From the NCBI GenBank assembly GCA_017631875.1, contig JAGBSL010000003.1, forward strand, positions 3,674 to 67,673: a stretch of DNA of 64,000 nt, written 5' to 3'. Positions 33,002 to 42,658 of this stretch are shown here, one piece after another. Position 1 is the stretch's first letter. Each line of letters begins with the position of its first letter. Under the pieces are notes generated by a model, which saw only the letters and a program-made list of their open reading frames with translations, was not told the DNA's origin and did not search any database. The DNA comes from Bacteroidales bacterium. GTDB taxonomy: Bacteria; Bacteroidota; Bacteroidia; Bacteroidales; UBA932. Both the position numbers and the translations under genes were made by a program.

Positions 33002-34429
33002 TTATTCATTAGCCATGATATCTTCTACCTCAGACGAGAGGATAGGGAGGCGGTGAGGGCCGAGGCGGCGGGCACCGTCTGCTGTCACAAGGATGTCGTC
33101 CTCGAGACGGATGCCTCCGAAGTCATAGTATCCTTCCAGCTTATCATAGTTCACGAAGCCCTTATCTGTGCCTTCCCTCTTCCACTGCTCGATGAGGGCC
33201 GGGATGAAATAGAGACCAGGCTCGTCGGTCACCACATGACCAGGCTCGAGGCGGCGGGCCATTCTGAGGTTGCCCAATCCGAGGAGCGGGTGACGCTTCT
33301 GGTCCTCTGCGTAACCTACATAGTTCTCGCCGAGGTCCTCCATGTCATGTACATCCATTCCCATGTTGTGGCCGAGGCCGTGCGGCATGAAGAGGCCAGA
33401 TATTCCGAGCGGAAGCATCTCGTCCACATCACCACGAACAAGGTCGATTGCCTTGAGGCCTTCGAGGAGGAACTTCGCAGTTGCATAATGCACATCCCAA
33501 TATGTTGTGCCAGGCTTTGTGAGGCTATATGCATAGTCGTTCGCCTGCTGGACGATGTCATATATTTCACGCTGCTTGGTGGTAAACTTACCACTGCATG
33601 GATAGGTACGTGTGAAGTCTGAAGCGTAGTGTGTGTTGCTCTCGGCACCGGCATCGACTACGAGCAGACGGCCCGGAGTGATGATCTGGTGGTGGCTGTG
33701 GTTGTGGAGGGTCTCGCCGTTCTGCGAAAGGATTGTCGTGAATGAAGGACCCCATCCCTTTGAGTATGTGACACCTTCCATGCGACCCACGATCTCCTGC
33801 TCCAGCACTCCCGGCTTACAGCCGCGACGTGCCTCTGTGTGCATCCAGTAGCCGATTTCAGCTGCCTTGTCAAGCTCCTCAATCTCGCACTCTTCCTTTA
33901 TCAGACGCATAGCAACTACAGACTTCACGAGTTCCTCTGAAGCGCCGCCTGCTGCCACTGGTCCGACCTTACGGACTGCCTCAGTATCGATACCTGTGAG
34001 CTGGGAGAGCTTCATCTGGTTGTAATATCTTGCAGGTGGGAGGAAATGTACAGGACGGCCTGCCGCAACAGCTGCAGTCACTGCCTTGTAGAAGTCTGCC
34101 AACGGAGCGGTAGCTGCGCAACCGATTGCAGCGCCTTTTGAAGCCACTGTCGGCTGAGGACCCATCCAGATGATGTCGTCGATATCAACATCGTTTCCAT
34201 AAAGGCACTCCTGTGCTGTATCAAGGTCAAGGACAGCCGCAAACCAAGGCTCGTCGATGCCCCAGTAATAAAGGAAGTTGCTGTCCTGACGGAACTTGTA
34301 GTCATTGCCGCGATAATTGGTCGCAGCATCCACATTGCCGAGGAACACGGCCACGCCGTGGGCTCCCCTTGACGCCATCTGCCCGAGCAGACCGCGGCGT
34401 CTGTTTACGTATACTTCTGAATTGAACAT
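33002..34429 (-). CDS. pepP: Xaa-Pro aminopeptidase (aminopeptidase P, M24B)
   Basis: The 475-residue protein has an N-terminal creatinase-like domain (about 1-170) and a pita-bread catalytic domain. The five metal ligands are visible: Asp in VVDAGAES, Asp in ASDFTRTYP, His in GLGHNMGMDVHD, Glu in TDEPGLYF and Glu in GGIRLEDDILV. It removes an N-terminal residue preceding proline from peptides in the cytoplasm; no signal peptide is seen. The reading frame is complete and intact. Confidence 0.92.
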   Translation of the reverse strand: MFNSEVYVNRRRGLLGQMASRGAHGVAVFLGNVDAATNYRGNDYKFRQDSNFLYYWGIDEPWFAAVLDLDTAQECLYGNDVDIDDIIWMGPQPTVASKGAAIGCAATAPLADFYKAVTAAVAAGRPVHFLPPARYYNQMKLSQLTGIDTEAVRKVGPVAAGGASEELVKSVVAMRLIKEECEIEELDKAAEIGYWMHTEARRGCKPGVLEQEIVGRMEGVTYSKGWGPSFTTILSQNGETLHNHSHHQIITPGRLLVVDAGAESNTHYASDFTRTYPCSGKFTTKQREIYDIVQQANDYAYSLTKPGTTYWDVHYATAKFLLEGLKAIDLVRGDVDEMLPLGISGLFMPHGLGHNMGMDVHDMEDLGENYVGYAEDQKRHPLLGLGNLRMARRLEPGHVVTDEPGLYFIPALIEQWKREGTDKGFVNYDKLEGYYDFGGIRLEDDILVTADGARRLGPHRLPILSSEVEDIMANE

Positions 34430-34443
34430 ATGATTGTCTTGTG

Positions 34444-35838
34444 TTATCGTGTCATCAAATAAATATAGCTCTCCTTCTCCACGGTGAAGACCAGCTTGAC
34501 CTTCTTGAAACCGGAAAGGTCCTCATTGAAAAAGGCATGGTCCACGAATGCGTCATGGTTTGTGTTCGCCCACTTCTGAGGCTCGACTGTCTCCAGCAAT
34601 ATCCACTTGCCCTTGGCCTTTCCATAAAGCGACACCTTTACAGGCGGCACTATGCTCCTCTTGCTGTAGTTCAGCATCGCTACTGTCAGCTGACCATCAC
34701 ATGGATCCATTTCAACCTCGTATTTTCCTGCCTTATACTTTGTCCATGCAGCATCGGTGACCTTCTCCATAGGTCCTGCCGCAGACAGGAAGTATTCCTC
34801 CGCAGCCTTCCAATGCGCATCACCGCCAAGCCATGCCATGTAGTCCTCGTATGCCTTCTCTGACCAATATGGCTGACCCAGAGGGTATTGCGAGCCTGAC
34901 TTGTCAAACATTCCGCAGATGATGAATGAGATTATCTTTTCCGCTCCGCCTTCAGTCGCTGCCGCCAGCTGCGAGAGGAAGCGAGGGAACGGAGCCGGGA
35001 TCAAAGCAGATGTCCTGTCATTAGTTCCTCTTTCCCATGCGAATGACTCGCAGTTCGCCCACATCTGGATGCCGGTCTTATCGTGGATTGCGCGGAGCTT
35101 CTTCCAGTTCTCACGGAGTCTTGGCAAAGGATATTTCTCACGGACACATCCGATCTCATCCTGATATGCTATGATGTCCACAGTCAGACGTGCAATCTGC
35201 TGCTCGTAACGTGGATCATCGAAGTTCGAATTGAAGATGCCGTAGGGCGATATCATGATCTTGGCATGCGGAGTCAGCTCTCGGGCGCGTGCGGTAAGCG
35301 CATTCACGGCCTCAACCGCATAGTCTGTAAGCACCGGTCCGAAGCAGTCCTCTACAGGGAGATACCAGCCGTAGAATGCAGGATGGTCTCCATAAAGACC
35401 GGCAAGTTCCTCCATCATCTCGATCTGACGTCCCTTGATTGCAGGGTCACGCAGATTATCGTCCTGATCCTTTGCCCAGCCTGTACTCATGAACACCTTC
35501 ATGCCATGCTTTGCCGCTTCGTCCATGATGGCATCCACAGGACTCTGCCTGTCTGCCGGATAGTGCCAGTCCATCAGCTTGGAAGGATAGTATGCCTTGC
35601 ACTCGTTTGCCACCGACATGAACACGAGGTACTCCATGCCCATCTCACCCATCTCGGCAACCTTGGTCGCCCACATCTGCGGGTCCGTGCCATCGACACC
35701 CTCAGGGTTGGTGTACTTATTACGTACATCCTGATACGGCAGGTTGATGAATGTTCCTGTCACTGGAAGGGTATTCTGTGCGAGGGATACCACAGCTGCC
35801 CCCAAGAGCAAAAATGCCAAAAGAATGGTCTTTCTCAT
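34444..35838 (-). CDS. Secreted DUF4434-type putative glycoside hydrolase
   Basis: The 464-residue protein has a signal peptide (about 1-20, ending SLAQ). The body resembles a TIM-barrel of the DUF4434 family: TGTFINLPYQDVRNKY, then YLVFMSVANECKAYYPSK, FYGWYLPVEDCFGP and IIAYQDEIGCVREKYPL. A small beta domain follows (about 370-464). The acidic residues in YLPVED and QDEIG are candidate catalytic groups. Substrate unknown; the neighbouring GH9 suggests a polysaccharide. A minus-strand TAAATTTG box lies 22 bp upstream. Confidence 0.72.
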   Translation of the reverse strand: MRKTILLAFLLLGAAVVSLAQNTLPVTGTFINLPYQDVRNKYTNPEGVDGTDPQMWATKVAEMGEMGMEYLVFMSVANECKAYYPSKLMDWHYPADRQSPVDAIMDEAAKHGMKVFMSTGWAKDQDDNLRDPAIKGRQIEMMEELAGLYGDHPAFYGWYLPVEDCFGPVLTDYAVEAVNALTARARELTPHAKIMISPYGIFNSNFDDPRYEQQIARLTVDIIAYQDEIGCVREKYPLPRLRENWKKLRAIHDKTGIQMWANCESFAWERGTNDRTSALIPAPFPRFLSQLAAATEGGAEKIISFIICGMFDKSGSQYPLGQPYWSEKAYEDYMAWLGGDAHWKAAEEYFLSAAGPMEKVTDAAWTKYKAGKYEVEMDPCDGQLTVAMLNYSKRSIVPPVKVSLYGKAKGKWILLETVEPQKWANTNHDAFVDHAFFNEDLSGFKKVKLVFTVEKESYIYLMTR

Positions 35839-35859
35839 ATCTTATTCTGTCTTATCCCA

Positions 35860-35867
35860 CAAATTTA
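35860..35867 (-). promoter_or_regulatory. -7 box of the DUF4434 gene
   Basis: TAAATTTG on the minus strand, 21 bp before the ATG. Confidence 0.45.
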
Positions 35868-35908
35868 CGGAATTATTGACACGTTGCACAATATTTTTGA
35901 CATACCTG

Positions 35909-36176
35909 CCACGACGCAGGGTTTTCGGATAGTTTCCTTGCGTCGCGGCACGGGGAGGACACCATTCCACACAATCAAAGACACGACGCAGAGTTTCAGG
36001 ACGCTTTCTTTGCGTCGCGGCACGGAAAGGACACCATTCCACACAATCAAAGACACGACGCAGAGTTTCAGGACGGTTTCCTTGCGTCGCGGCACAGGAA
36101 GGGCGCAATACCTCACAACCCAAGACACGACGCAGGGTTTCTGGACGTTTTCTTTGCGTCGCGGCACAAGGAGAAG
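35909..36176. repeat. Four tandem 72-bp hairpin units (CGACGCA / TGCGTCG)
   Basis: CGACGCA occurs at 35912, 35984, 36056 and 36128, exactly 72 bp apart; each is followed 27 bp later by TGCGTCG, giving a 20-nt loop. Whole units are similar, including ACACCATTCCACACAATC between the first three. Because 72 is a multiple of 3 the array stays open on both strands and yields repetitive spurious ORFs. No cas genes are nearby. It is the first part of a composite array reaching 36452. Confidence 0.85.
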
Positions 36177-36196
36177 AGTAACGGAAAGGGAAGGAG

Positions 36197-36305
36197 TTCT
36201 GGTGAGGCTGGGAAGGCAGATGTTCACTAGAACTACGAGAATAACAACATATTTCTGCAAATCCTAGAGTTCTAGTGAACTTTACAGGTGGCAGGTTCAC
36301 TAGAA
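36197..36305. repeat. Two TTCTAGTGAA hairpin units, 73-bp period
   Basis: Unit 1 is TTCTGGTGAG (36197-36206), 16-nt loop, TTCACTAGAA (36223-36232). Unit 2 is TTCTAGTGAA (36270-36279), 16-nt loop, TTCACTAGAA (36296-36305). Displacement is 73 bp. Arms, loop length and period are the same as at 11.09-11.20 kb, 25 kb away. They continue the array 69 bp after the last CGACGCA unit. Confidence 0.8.
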
Positions 36306-36335
36306 CCAGAAAGAAGGAGTGTCTCAATAAAGACG

Positions 36336-36450
36336 TGTCACGATACAGAGGAAAAGGTATTTCCGGGTGTATCGTGACACGAAATCGATGATATTACGGG
36401 ATTTGCTGTCATGATACACTCAAAACTCCGATTTCAGGTGTATCGTGACA
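36336..36450. repeat. Two TGTCACGATACA hairpin units, 71-bp period
   Basis: TGTCACGATACA (36336-36347), 20-nt loop, TGTATCGTGACA (36368-36379); then TGTCATGATACA (36407-36418), 20-nt loop, TGTATCGTGACA (36439-36450). Displacement is 71 bp. The last arm ends 29 bp from the GH9 stop codon, so the final hairpin could also stop transcription of that gene. Confidence 0.8.
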
Positions 36451-36479
36451 CGCCGGGCTACTGCAGAAGGTCCATTGGG

Positions 36480-38999
36480 CTACTGCAGAAGGTCCATCGT
36501 GGCAAGGACGAGGAACATGTAGTGGGACGAGCCGCCGCCGAGAACGTACTCGACCTGCTGCCACAAGTAAGGGAATACCAGCAGTTCCGGAAAATCCGGT
36601 CTGATAAGAGCTGTTCCGGAAACCACTCCGCCAGGAATGTATGACCAGTCTGCCCTGTTGAGTCCGTAACCCACTGTTGCGGACTTGGCGCCGACTCCGC
36701 TGGCGAATGACTGGGTATTCAGTCCCGGATGACATCCGAGGATGAAGTTAAGGGCATTGAACACCTGGTCCGGACGGAAGATGTCCGGATAGTTCTTGGC
36801 AAGGAAGTAATGCCTGTAGCCGAATGACTGGATGTCCCAACCTGCTCCCCAGATGCTTGGGCGGTATGGAACTCCGTATGGGGTTTCCGAGCTGAGAGCC
36901 TCCAGCTCGGCGGCATAGTCCAGCAGCGCCTCCCTGAAGGCAGCGCACTGCTTCCTGTATTTCTTCTGACCTGCCATCTCCCTTTCCACAGGAGCGAGGT
37001 ACCATGCACATGAGCCCACAGAAGCTACGCAGCGGTCCCAGCCCGCCACAATGAAGTCAAGGTACTGGGCATCACGTGTAGTCTGATACAGCTCTGCGGC
37101 CGCATGATACATGCCCATGTCCCGACGTCCGGACTCGCGAGCCGCACCGAAGATCTCGGCTGCAATGTTCACGCAATGCACCGACAATGTATCATTGAAC
37201 CCGCGAAGAGCGCGTGATGTTGCAGCTAGTTCCGCCGCTATGCTTATCTCCCTGCGAGGGTTGTCCTCCGTGAAGACCCATCTGTCGTCACCGTTGCCGA
37301 TGACGCCGTCGGTCATGGCGGAAGCATCGCCAAGAAGCACATACTGACGAAGGTTGTTGCAGATGATACCCCTATACAGACGTCCCAGAGCAAGGTATCC
37401 GTTCACGACCGTCAGGGCTCCATGCTCGATCTGCTGGAGGACATCATTCTTTCCGTCAGGCTGGTGTATCTCCACCAAGTGATGAAGCTGGTCAATGGAA
37501 GTCACATCCAGAGACGGCCTGAATGCCTCATAGGCCTTCGTCAGAATGTAGCACTCGCCTGCCTGCGACTCGATTCGAAGATCGAAGTCGCCGGCATCAT
37601 GCCATCCACCGACATTCAGTCCCTCCACAACATCAAGAGCCTCATACCTGGTCATGTCATCGGAAGGCTGCACGTAGCCGTCGATATGGTTGCCGGCCGG
37701 AGCCATAAGGGCGTCGTCCATATGACAGGTGTCATGCCATACGCGATACTTCTCGCTTACCCTCATATGGCACATCTGCACCGGAAGGAAATACTCTATG
37801 ACCGGCTGCCACACTCCACGAGAATACACATCATCCGCAATGGTGAACACCGAAGAAGCGCTGTCGCCATACTTCAGACAATACAGTCCAGCCTCGGTCA
37901 CATCAGAAAAATCAGCTTCAAGATACTTGTAACGAAGGAACTCTCCAGGCCACTCCACGACATCGACTTCCTTCACAACTTCCTCACCCTGAGGACCGTA
38001 CTTCACAAGCGTCGCCTTCGCCAGAGGCTCAGCGCGCCTGTCAGTCTCAATCACTGCCACCTTCGGCTGACCAGGCAGATATCCCACCTGAGAGGTCTGC
38101 ACTACAGGCTCATACAGCCATCCCTCTACCACAGACGGCTCTATGTACCACTTCACGGCTTCCTTTGTCGCACCGGCAGGAATCTCGGAACGAAGCACGA
38201 ACCATCCGTTGTTATGGTTCATCCTTCCGTCGTAAAGTTTAAGATCAGCAGTGTATGAAGTGATTGTAAGTCTGCTGTAAGGATCATCAGGACGCGATGT
38301 GAATGTGCGTCCCACAGCATAAGGCTCAGCAACTATACGGTCCGCGAGGAACGGACTGTAACCCTCAGCATTGAGGTGGTCTATGTCCGCATGCGGTGCC
38401 TTGCCGTTATGGAAATGGCCATGCGACACATCCAGATAACTTTCCTGCTCTATCACCGGAGAGTTAGGCTGCTGAGGATAAATGCCGGCCTTGTCATCCA
38501 TTATCCATGGCTTTCCGAAAAGTTCTCCAGGGAAGAACTCCATGTTGAATCCGGCTTTGCCGACAAGCTCCGAAGGTATAGGCTGCTCCAGATCCACCGT
38601 AACAAGGAATCCCTTTCCGGAAGGTTCCAAAGTAACCGTATAAAACAACTGCACATCCGGATAGACCATCGGGTTGAATCCGGTCTCATGACGGCTCGAA
38701 TCGGGATAACACAGACGGGTCACGATCTTCTGACCCTCGACTGTCCTGGATAGTTTCTTAGGAACAGGCTGCCACTGACCAGGGGTTTCATCAAAACGGA
38801 TATCGCCGTTTGTGGCGACGCGTTTGCCGTTCATGATGAATGAGATACCGCCCTGATGGCCCTCTGGATAGAAGTCATCGAAGGCCATGGCGTCTACGCC
38901 TTCATGGTTGAAGTAACCGGAATCATTGAGACGGAAGTCCTGCGCGCCTGCCGCAAGGCAGAACATAGCCAAAAGAATGGAAGCGAAAAATATTTTCAT
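36480..38999 (-). CDS. Glycoside hydrolase family 9 enzyme with N-terminal domains
   Basis: The 839-residue secreted protein has a signal peptide (about 1-19, ending AAGA). Residues 20-300 are beta-rich, followed by an Ig-like 'cellulase N' domain (about 305-395, beginning VVQTSQVGYLPGQPKVAVIE). The GH9 catalytic domain starts near 400: GGWHDAGDFDLRIESQ holds the catalytic base Asp pair, and C-terminal IPGGVVSGT with a Glu in QQVEYVLGGG gives the acid. GH9 enzymes cut beta-1,4-glucans and related hemicelluloses by inversion. The extra 280-residue front domain was not identified. A TATATTTG box lies at 39035-39042. Confidence 0.85.
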   Translation of the reverse strand: MKIFFASILLAMFCLAAGAQDFRLNDSGYFNHEGVDAMAFDDFYPEGHQGGISFIMNGKRVATNGDIRFDETPGQWQPVPKKLSRTVEGQKIVTRLCYPDSSRHETGFNPMVYPDVQLFYTVTLEPSGKGFLVTVDLEQPIPSELVGKAGFNMEFFPGELFGKPWIMDDKAGIYPQQPNSPVIEQESYLDVSHGHFHNGKAPHADIDHLNAEGYSPFLADRIVAEPYAVGRTFTSRPDDPYSRLTITSYTADLKLYDGRMNHNNGWFVLRSEIPAGATKEAVKWYIEPSVVEGWLYEPVVQTSQVGYLPGQPKVAVIETDRRAEPLAKATLVKYGPQGEEVVKEVDVVEWPGEFLRYKYLEADFSDVTEAGLYCLKYGDSASSVFTIADDVYSRGVWQPVIEYFLPVQMCHMRVSEKYRVWHDTCHMDDALMAPAGNHIDGYVQPSDDMTRYEALDVVEGLNVGGWHDAGDFDLRIESQAGECYILTKAYEAFRPSLDVTSIDQLHHLVEIHQPDGKNDVLQQIEHGALTVVNGYLALGRLYRGIICNNLRQYVLLGDASAMTDGVIGNGDDRWVFTEDNPRREISIAAELAATSRALRGFNDTLSVHCVNIAAEIFGAARESGRRDMGMYHAAAELYQTTRDAQYLDFIVAGWDRCVASVGSCAWYLAPVEREMAGQKKYRKQCAAFREALLDYAAELEALSSETPYGVPYRPSIWGAGWDIQSFGYRHYFLAKNYPDIFRPDQVFNALNFILGCHPGLNTQSFASGVGAKSATVGYGLNRADWSYIPGGVVSGTALIRPDFPELLVFPYLWQQVEYVLGGGSSHYMFLVLATMDLLQ

Positions 39000-39034
39000 A
39001 GCTGTCTGTATTTGAAGACAAATAAGTAAGTTCC

Positions 39035-39042
39035 CAAATATA
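39035..39042 (-). promoter_or_regulatory. -7 box of the GH9 gene
   Basis: TATATTTG on the minus strand, 35 bp before the GH9 ATG. The divergent epimerase gene has a weaker TAACTTTA at 39064-39071. Confidence 0.45.
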
Positions 39043-39090
39043 GCATTATTTAGGGAGATTGGCTAACTTTACACATCCAACCTACACCAC

Positions 39091-40239
39091 ATGAAAAGAA
39101 GAGACTTCATAAAGACTACGGCACTGGGAGCTGCGGGAGTCCTTGCCGCCGGAAGCGGCCTTGTCGGCTGCGCGCCTTCCACAGAAGGATTCAACTTCAA
39201 CAAGCTCGGCACGGGCGCAGGCCTGAAGCTGAGTTTCGAGCCGTATGAGCTTCAGCTTAGGCACACATTCACGGTATCCTCATACTCCAGAAAGACAACT
39301 CCAGGAGTGCAGGTAAGGATTGATTATGAAGGGTTTACAGGATATGGCGAAGCATCCATGCCGCCGTATCTGGGCCAGACGGTAGAGTCTGTGACCGGCT
39401 TTCTGTCCAAGACCGACCTGAGCCAGTTCAAGGACCCGTTCCAACTGGAAACGATACTGGCATATGTGGACAGCCTGTCTCCGGGAGACGGAGCGGCGAA
39501 GGCGGCCATAGACATCGCCCTCCACGACCTTGTGGGCAAACTGCTCGGACAGCCATGGTGGAGACTATGGGGACTGGACCCAAATAAGACACCGAACACG
39601 ACTTTCACCATAGGCATCGACACTCCCGATGTGGTAAGAGAAAAGACCAGAGAGTGCGCTGACCGCTTCAAGATACTGAAGGTCAAGGTCGGACTGGACA
39701 ATGACAAGGAGATGATCAGGACCATCAGGGAAGTGACGGACCTTCCTCTGGCTGTGGACGCAAACCAAGGTTGGAAGGACCGCGAGCAGGCACTTGACGA
39801 GATATTCTGGCTGAAGGAGCACGGTATAGTGATGGTAGAGCAGCCTATGGCGAAGGAGCGTTTGGACGATAACGCATGGATCACCGAAAGAAGCCCGCTC
39901 CCAATCTTCGCGGATGAGGCCATACAAAGACTTGCAGACATCCCGGCGATCAAGGGAGCCTACCACGGCATAAACATAAAGCTGATGAAGTCGACCGGCA
40001 TGCGAGAGGCATGGAAGATGGCCAACTATGCCCATGCAGAGGGCATGAGAGTGATGGTCGGATGCATGACAGAGACATCATGTGCAGTATCCGCCGCAGC
40101 CCAGCTCTCCCCTCTTGCAGACTTCGCCGACCTTGACGGCAACCTGCTGATCACGAACGACCTCTTCAAGGGAATGGAAGTAATAGACGGAAAGATCACG
40201 CTTTCCGACAGACCAGGTATCGGACTGATAAAACTATAA
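39091..40239 (+). CDS. Enolase-superfamily dipeptide epimerase, Tat lipoprotein
   Basis: The 382-residue protein opens with a twin-arginine signal (RRDFIKTTALGAAG) and a lipobox (LVGCAP about residue 27), so it is exported folded. The MR/MLE-type fold follows: KVKVG carries the paired lysines (about 205), DANQGW, EQPM and ADEA give the three metal ligands, and NIKLMKSTG the second-side lysine. These match L-Ala-D/L-Glu epimerases that process muropeptide dipeptides. Other dipeptide epimerases are possible. It lies 4 bp before the GH2 gene and is co-transcribed with it. Confidence 0.85.
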   Translation: MKRRDFIKTTALGAAGVLAAGSGLVGCAPSTEGFNFNKLGTGAGLKLSFEPYELQLRHTFTVSSYSRKTTPGVQVRIDYEGFTGYGEASMPPYLGQTVESVTGFLSKTDLSQFKDPFQLETILAYVDSLSPGDGAAKAAIDIALHDLVGKLLGQPWWRLWGLDPNKTPNTTFTIGIDTPDVVREKTRECADRFKILKVKVGLDNDKEMIRTIREVTDLPLAVDANQGWKDREQALDEIFWLKEHGIVMVEQPMAKERLDDNAWITERSPLPIFADEAIQRLADIPAIKGAYHGINIKLMKSTGMREAWKMANYAHAEGMRVMVGCMTETSCAVSAAAQLSPLADFADLDGNLLITNDLFKGMEVIDGKITLSDRPGIGLIKL

Positions 40240-40243
40240 ACAC

Positions 40244-42643
40244 ATGAAAAAGATAATACTTTCTGCAATCTGCGCAGCAATCACGTTTGCAGCATCGGCC
40301 CAAAGCCAGCGCGAATGCATCAACTTCGATGACAGCTGGCAGTTCGCCTTCGGCGACGCATCCTCACCGGCAAAGGACTTCGGCTGCGGAACCGAGTATT
40401 TCAACTACCTGACCAAGGCGGCCTCGATCCACAATGAGGGCCCGTACTCACCGAAGTTTGACGCCTCTGGATGGACTGTCGTAAACCTTCCGCATGACTG
40501 GGTAGTTGACCTTCCATACGCAGCGGAAGCGAGCCACAGTCATGGATACAAGACCGTAGGATACAAGTATCCGGAAACCAGCGTGGGCTGGTACAGAAAG
40601 ACCTTCACCGTTCCTGCCGAGGACTATGGGAAGCACCTGTGGCTGCAGTTCGACGGCATATTCCGCGACGCCCGCGTGTGGGTGAACGGATTTTACCTCG
40701 GACATGAGCCAAGCGGCTATGCGACACAGGTCTATGACATCTCGGAGTACCTCAACTACGGTGGCGAGAACATCATATGCGTGCGCGCAGACGCAACCCT
40801 TGAGGAAGGATGGTTCTACGAGGGCGCGGGCATTTACCGCCATGTATGGCTTAACAAGGCCGACAAGCTCCATGTAGCCCCGTTCGGCACATTCGTATAT
40901 TCGGAATTTGCGGTTCCATACAGCCTTCGCGGACAGGCGGGGCCGGATCTTTCCGCAGCTTCGCTCCATATCGAAACCATCGTCCAGAACATGGGCTCGG
41001 CAGCGGCATCATATAGCCTCAGACACACGCTCATAGATGCAGCGGGCAATGTAGCAGGCACATGTGAAAGCGAAGGCGGACTCATCCTGGCAAAGGACAA
41101 TCACAAGACCATGAGCGTCATAGCAGTGGAGAATCCACATCTGTGGAGCTGCGAGGATCCATATTTATATAAGGTAATGACCGAGGTCTATGCCGATGGC
41201 AACCTCGTAGACACATATGAGACCACAACCGGTATCAGGCATATCGAATTCGACAACGACCGAGGCTTTCTCCTCAACGGTAAAGTCGTGAAGCTCAAGG
41301 GCGTGAACATGCACCAGGACCACGCGGGAGTGGGCAGCGGCATCCCTGACGCACTTCAGGAGTGGAGGCTCATGCAGCTGAAGAAGTTAGGATGCAACGC
41401 GTACCGCTCAAGCCATAACCCTATGACTCCGGCTCTGCTTGACATATGCGACCGCCTCGGAATCCTCGTCATCGAGGAGAACCGCCTTACAGGCATCAAC
41501 AAGGAGCATACGGACCTTCTCGGACGCATGATCCGCCGCGACAGGAACCACCCTTCGATCATCCTGTGGAGCGTCGGAAACGAGGAATGGGGACTGGAGT
41601 GGAATGAGTTCGGAACACGCATCGCCGAGTCCATGCGCGAATACTGCCACCGCTTCGACCCTACCCGTCTGATGACAGTGGCGTCAAGCAGCGGGCCGAA
41701 CATCCTCATCCCTGCCGACGTCGCAGGATACAACTACATCCTCCAGAACCCTGTGGAGCAGCACCGCGCCAACTATCCGGAGCGCTGCGCGCTTGGCTCG
41801 GAAGAGACCACCGGATGCGGCACACGCGGAGTTTACTTCGAGGCTCCTGTCGGACGCGAGCGTAATGCCTTGGAGGCCGGAGACGGCAGGATGGTCGCCT
41901 TCAACCGCTACAAGCACGGCCCTGACAGCATCTACAACTGCATAGAGAGAGGCTGGAAGTTCTACGCAGAGAGAGACTACCTTGCAGGACTGTTCTACTG
42001 GACAGGATTCGACTATCGCGGCGAACCGAACCCGATGACCTTCCCTGCGACAAGTTCCGAGTTCGGCATCCTCGACTACTGCGGCTTCCCTAAGGACGAG
42101 GCATATTACCTCAAGTCATGGTGGACTGACGAGCCGGTACTCCATATACTTCCGCACTGGAACCTTGACGGACATGAAGGAGAAAAGATATCGGTATGGG
42201 TATACAGCAATTGTGACGAGGTCCAGCTGACCGTCAATGGAAAGAACCTCGGACGCAAGAAGATGCCGGTGAACGGCCACCTCGAGTGGGATGCCGTCTA
42301 TAAGCCGGGATATGTCAAGGCCATCGGATACAAGAACGGCCGCAAGGTCATGGAAACCCGTATAGAGACAGCCGAAGCACCGGTAGAAGCAGTGTGGACA
42401 CATGAGGCCGTCGGTGACATCATCGTGGCGAACGTAAAGATGGTCGACGCCAAAGGCCGCTTCGTTCCGACAGCCAACTGCGAAGTGGAATTCCAGACTC
42501 CATCGGCAGAATGGAAGATCCTCGGCTGGGGCAACGGTGATCCCGCTTTCCAATATGTCGAGAGACCTCACGACAAAGACGCAGACAGCATCAAAATACA
42601 AACTTTCAACGGCTACGCACAGGTCATTATCCAAAAGAAGTAG
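40244..42643 (+). CDS. Glycoside hydrolase family 2, beta-galactosidase-like
   Basis: The 799-residue secreted enzyme has a signal peptide (about 1-20, ending ASAQ). A sugar-binding jelly roll (about 25-205), Ig-like domain (about 220-330) and TIM barrel (about 335-600) follow. GVNMHQDHAGVGSG and YRSSHNPMTP are GH2 landmarks, the acid/base Glu is in WSVGNEEWG and the nucleophile Glu in GSEETTGCGTRG. A C-terminal DUF4982-like and Ig domain complete it. Beta-galactosidase is likely, but beta-glucuronidase or mannosidase activity is not excluded. Confidence 0.88.
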   Translation: MKKIILSAICAAITFAASAQSQRECINFDDSWQFAFGDASSPAKDFGCGTEYFNYLTKAASIHNEGPYSPKFDASGWTVVNLPHDWVVDLPYAAEASHSHGYKTVGYKYPETSVGWYRKTFTVPAEDYGKHLWLQFDGIFRDARVWVNGFYLGHEPSGYATQVYDISEYLNYGGENIICVRADATLEEGWFYEGAGIYRHVWLNKADKLHVAPFGTFVYSEFAVPYSLRGQAGPDLSAASLHIETIVQNMGSAAASYSLRHTLIDAAGNVAGTCESEGGLILAKDNHKTMSVIAVENPHLWSCEDPYLYKVMTEVYADGNLVDTYETTTGIRHIEFDNDRGFLLNGKVVKLKGVNMHQDHAGVGSGIPDALQEWRLMQLKKLGCNAYRSSHNPMTPALLDICDRLGILVIEENRLTGINKEHTDLLGRMIRRDRNHPSIILWSVGNEEWGLEWNEFGTRIAESMREYCHRFDPTRLMTVASSSGPNILIPADVAGYNYILQNPVEQHRANYPERCALGSEETTGCGTRGVYFEAPVGRERNALEAGDGRMVAFNRYKHGPDSIYNCIERGWKFYAERDYLAGLFYWTGFDYRGEPNPMTFPATSSEFGILDYCGFPKDEAYYLKSWWTDEPVLHILPHWNLDGHEGEKISVWVYSNCDEVQLTVNGKNLGRKKMPVNGHLEWDAVYKPGYVKAIGYKNGRKVMETRIETAEAPVEAVWTHEAVGDIIVANVKMVDAKGRFVPTANCEVEFQTPSAEWKILGWGNGDPAFQYVERPHDKDADSIKIQTFNGYAQVIIQKK

Positions 42644-42651
42644 TATCTTTG
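42644..42651 (+). promoter_or_regulatory. -7 box of the TonB-receptor gene
   Basis: TATCTTTG starts right after the GH2 stop codon and ends 7 bp before the receptor ATG, so the transcript would be nearly leaderless. Confidence 0.45.
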
Positions 42652-42658
42652 CGGGCTA

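Noticed and set aside
35083..36267. Long plus-strand open frame with repetitive C-terminus (SLRRGT units)
   Set aside because: It lies antisense to the DUF4434 gene and then runs through the 72-bp array, which stays open only because 72 is divisible by 3. No start signal or domain supports it.
35909..36452. CRISPR array
   Set aside because: The period would suit a 36+36 array, but units are imperfect palindromes, whole units including linkers are similar, three unrelated arm families occur and no cas gene is present.
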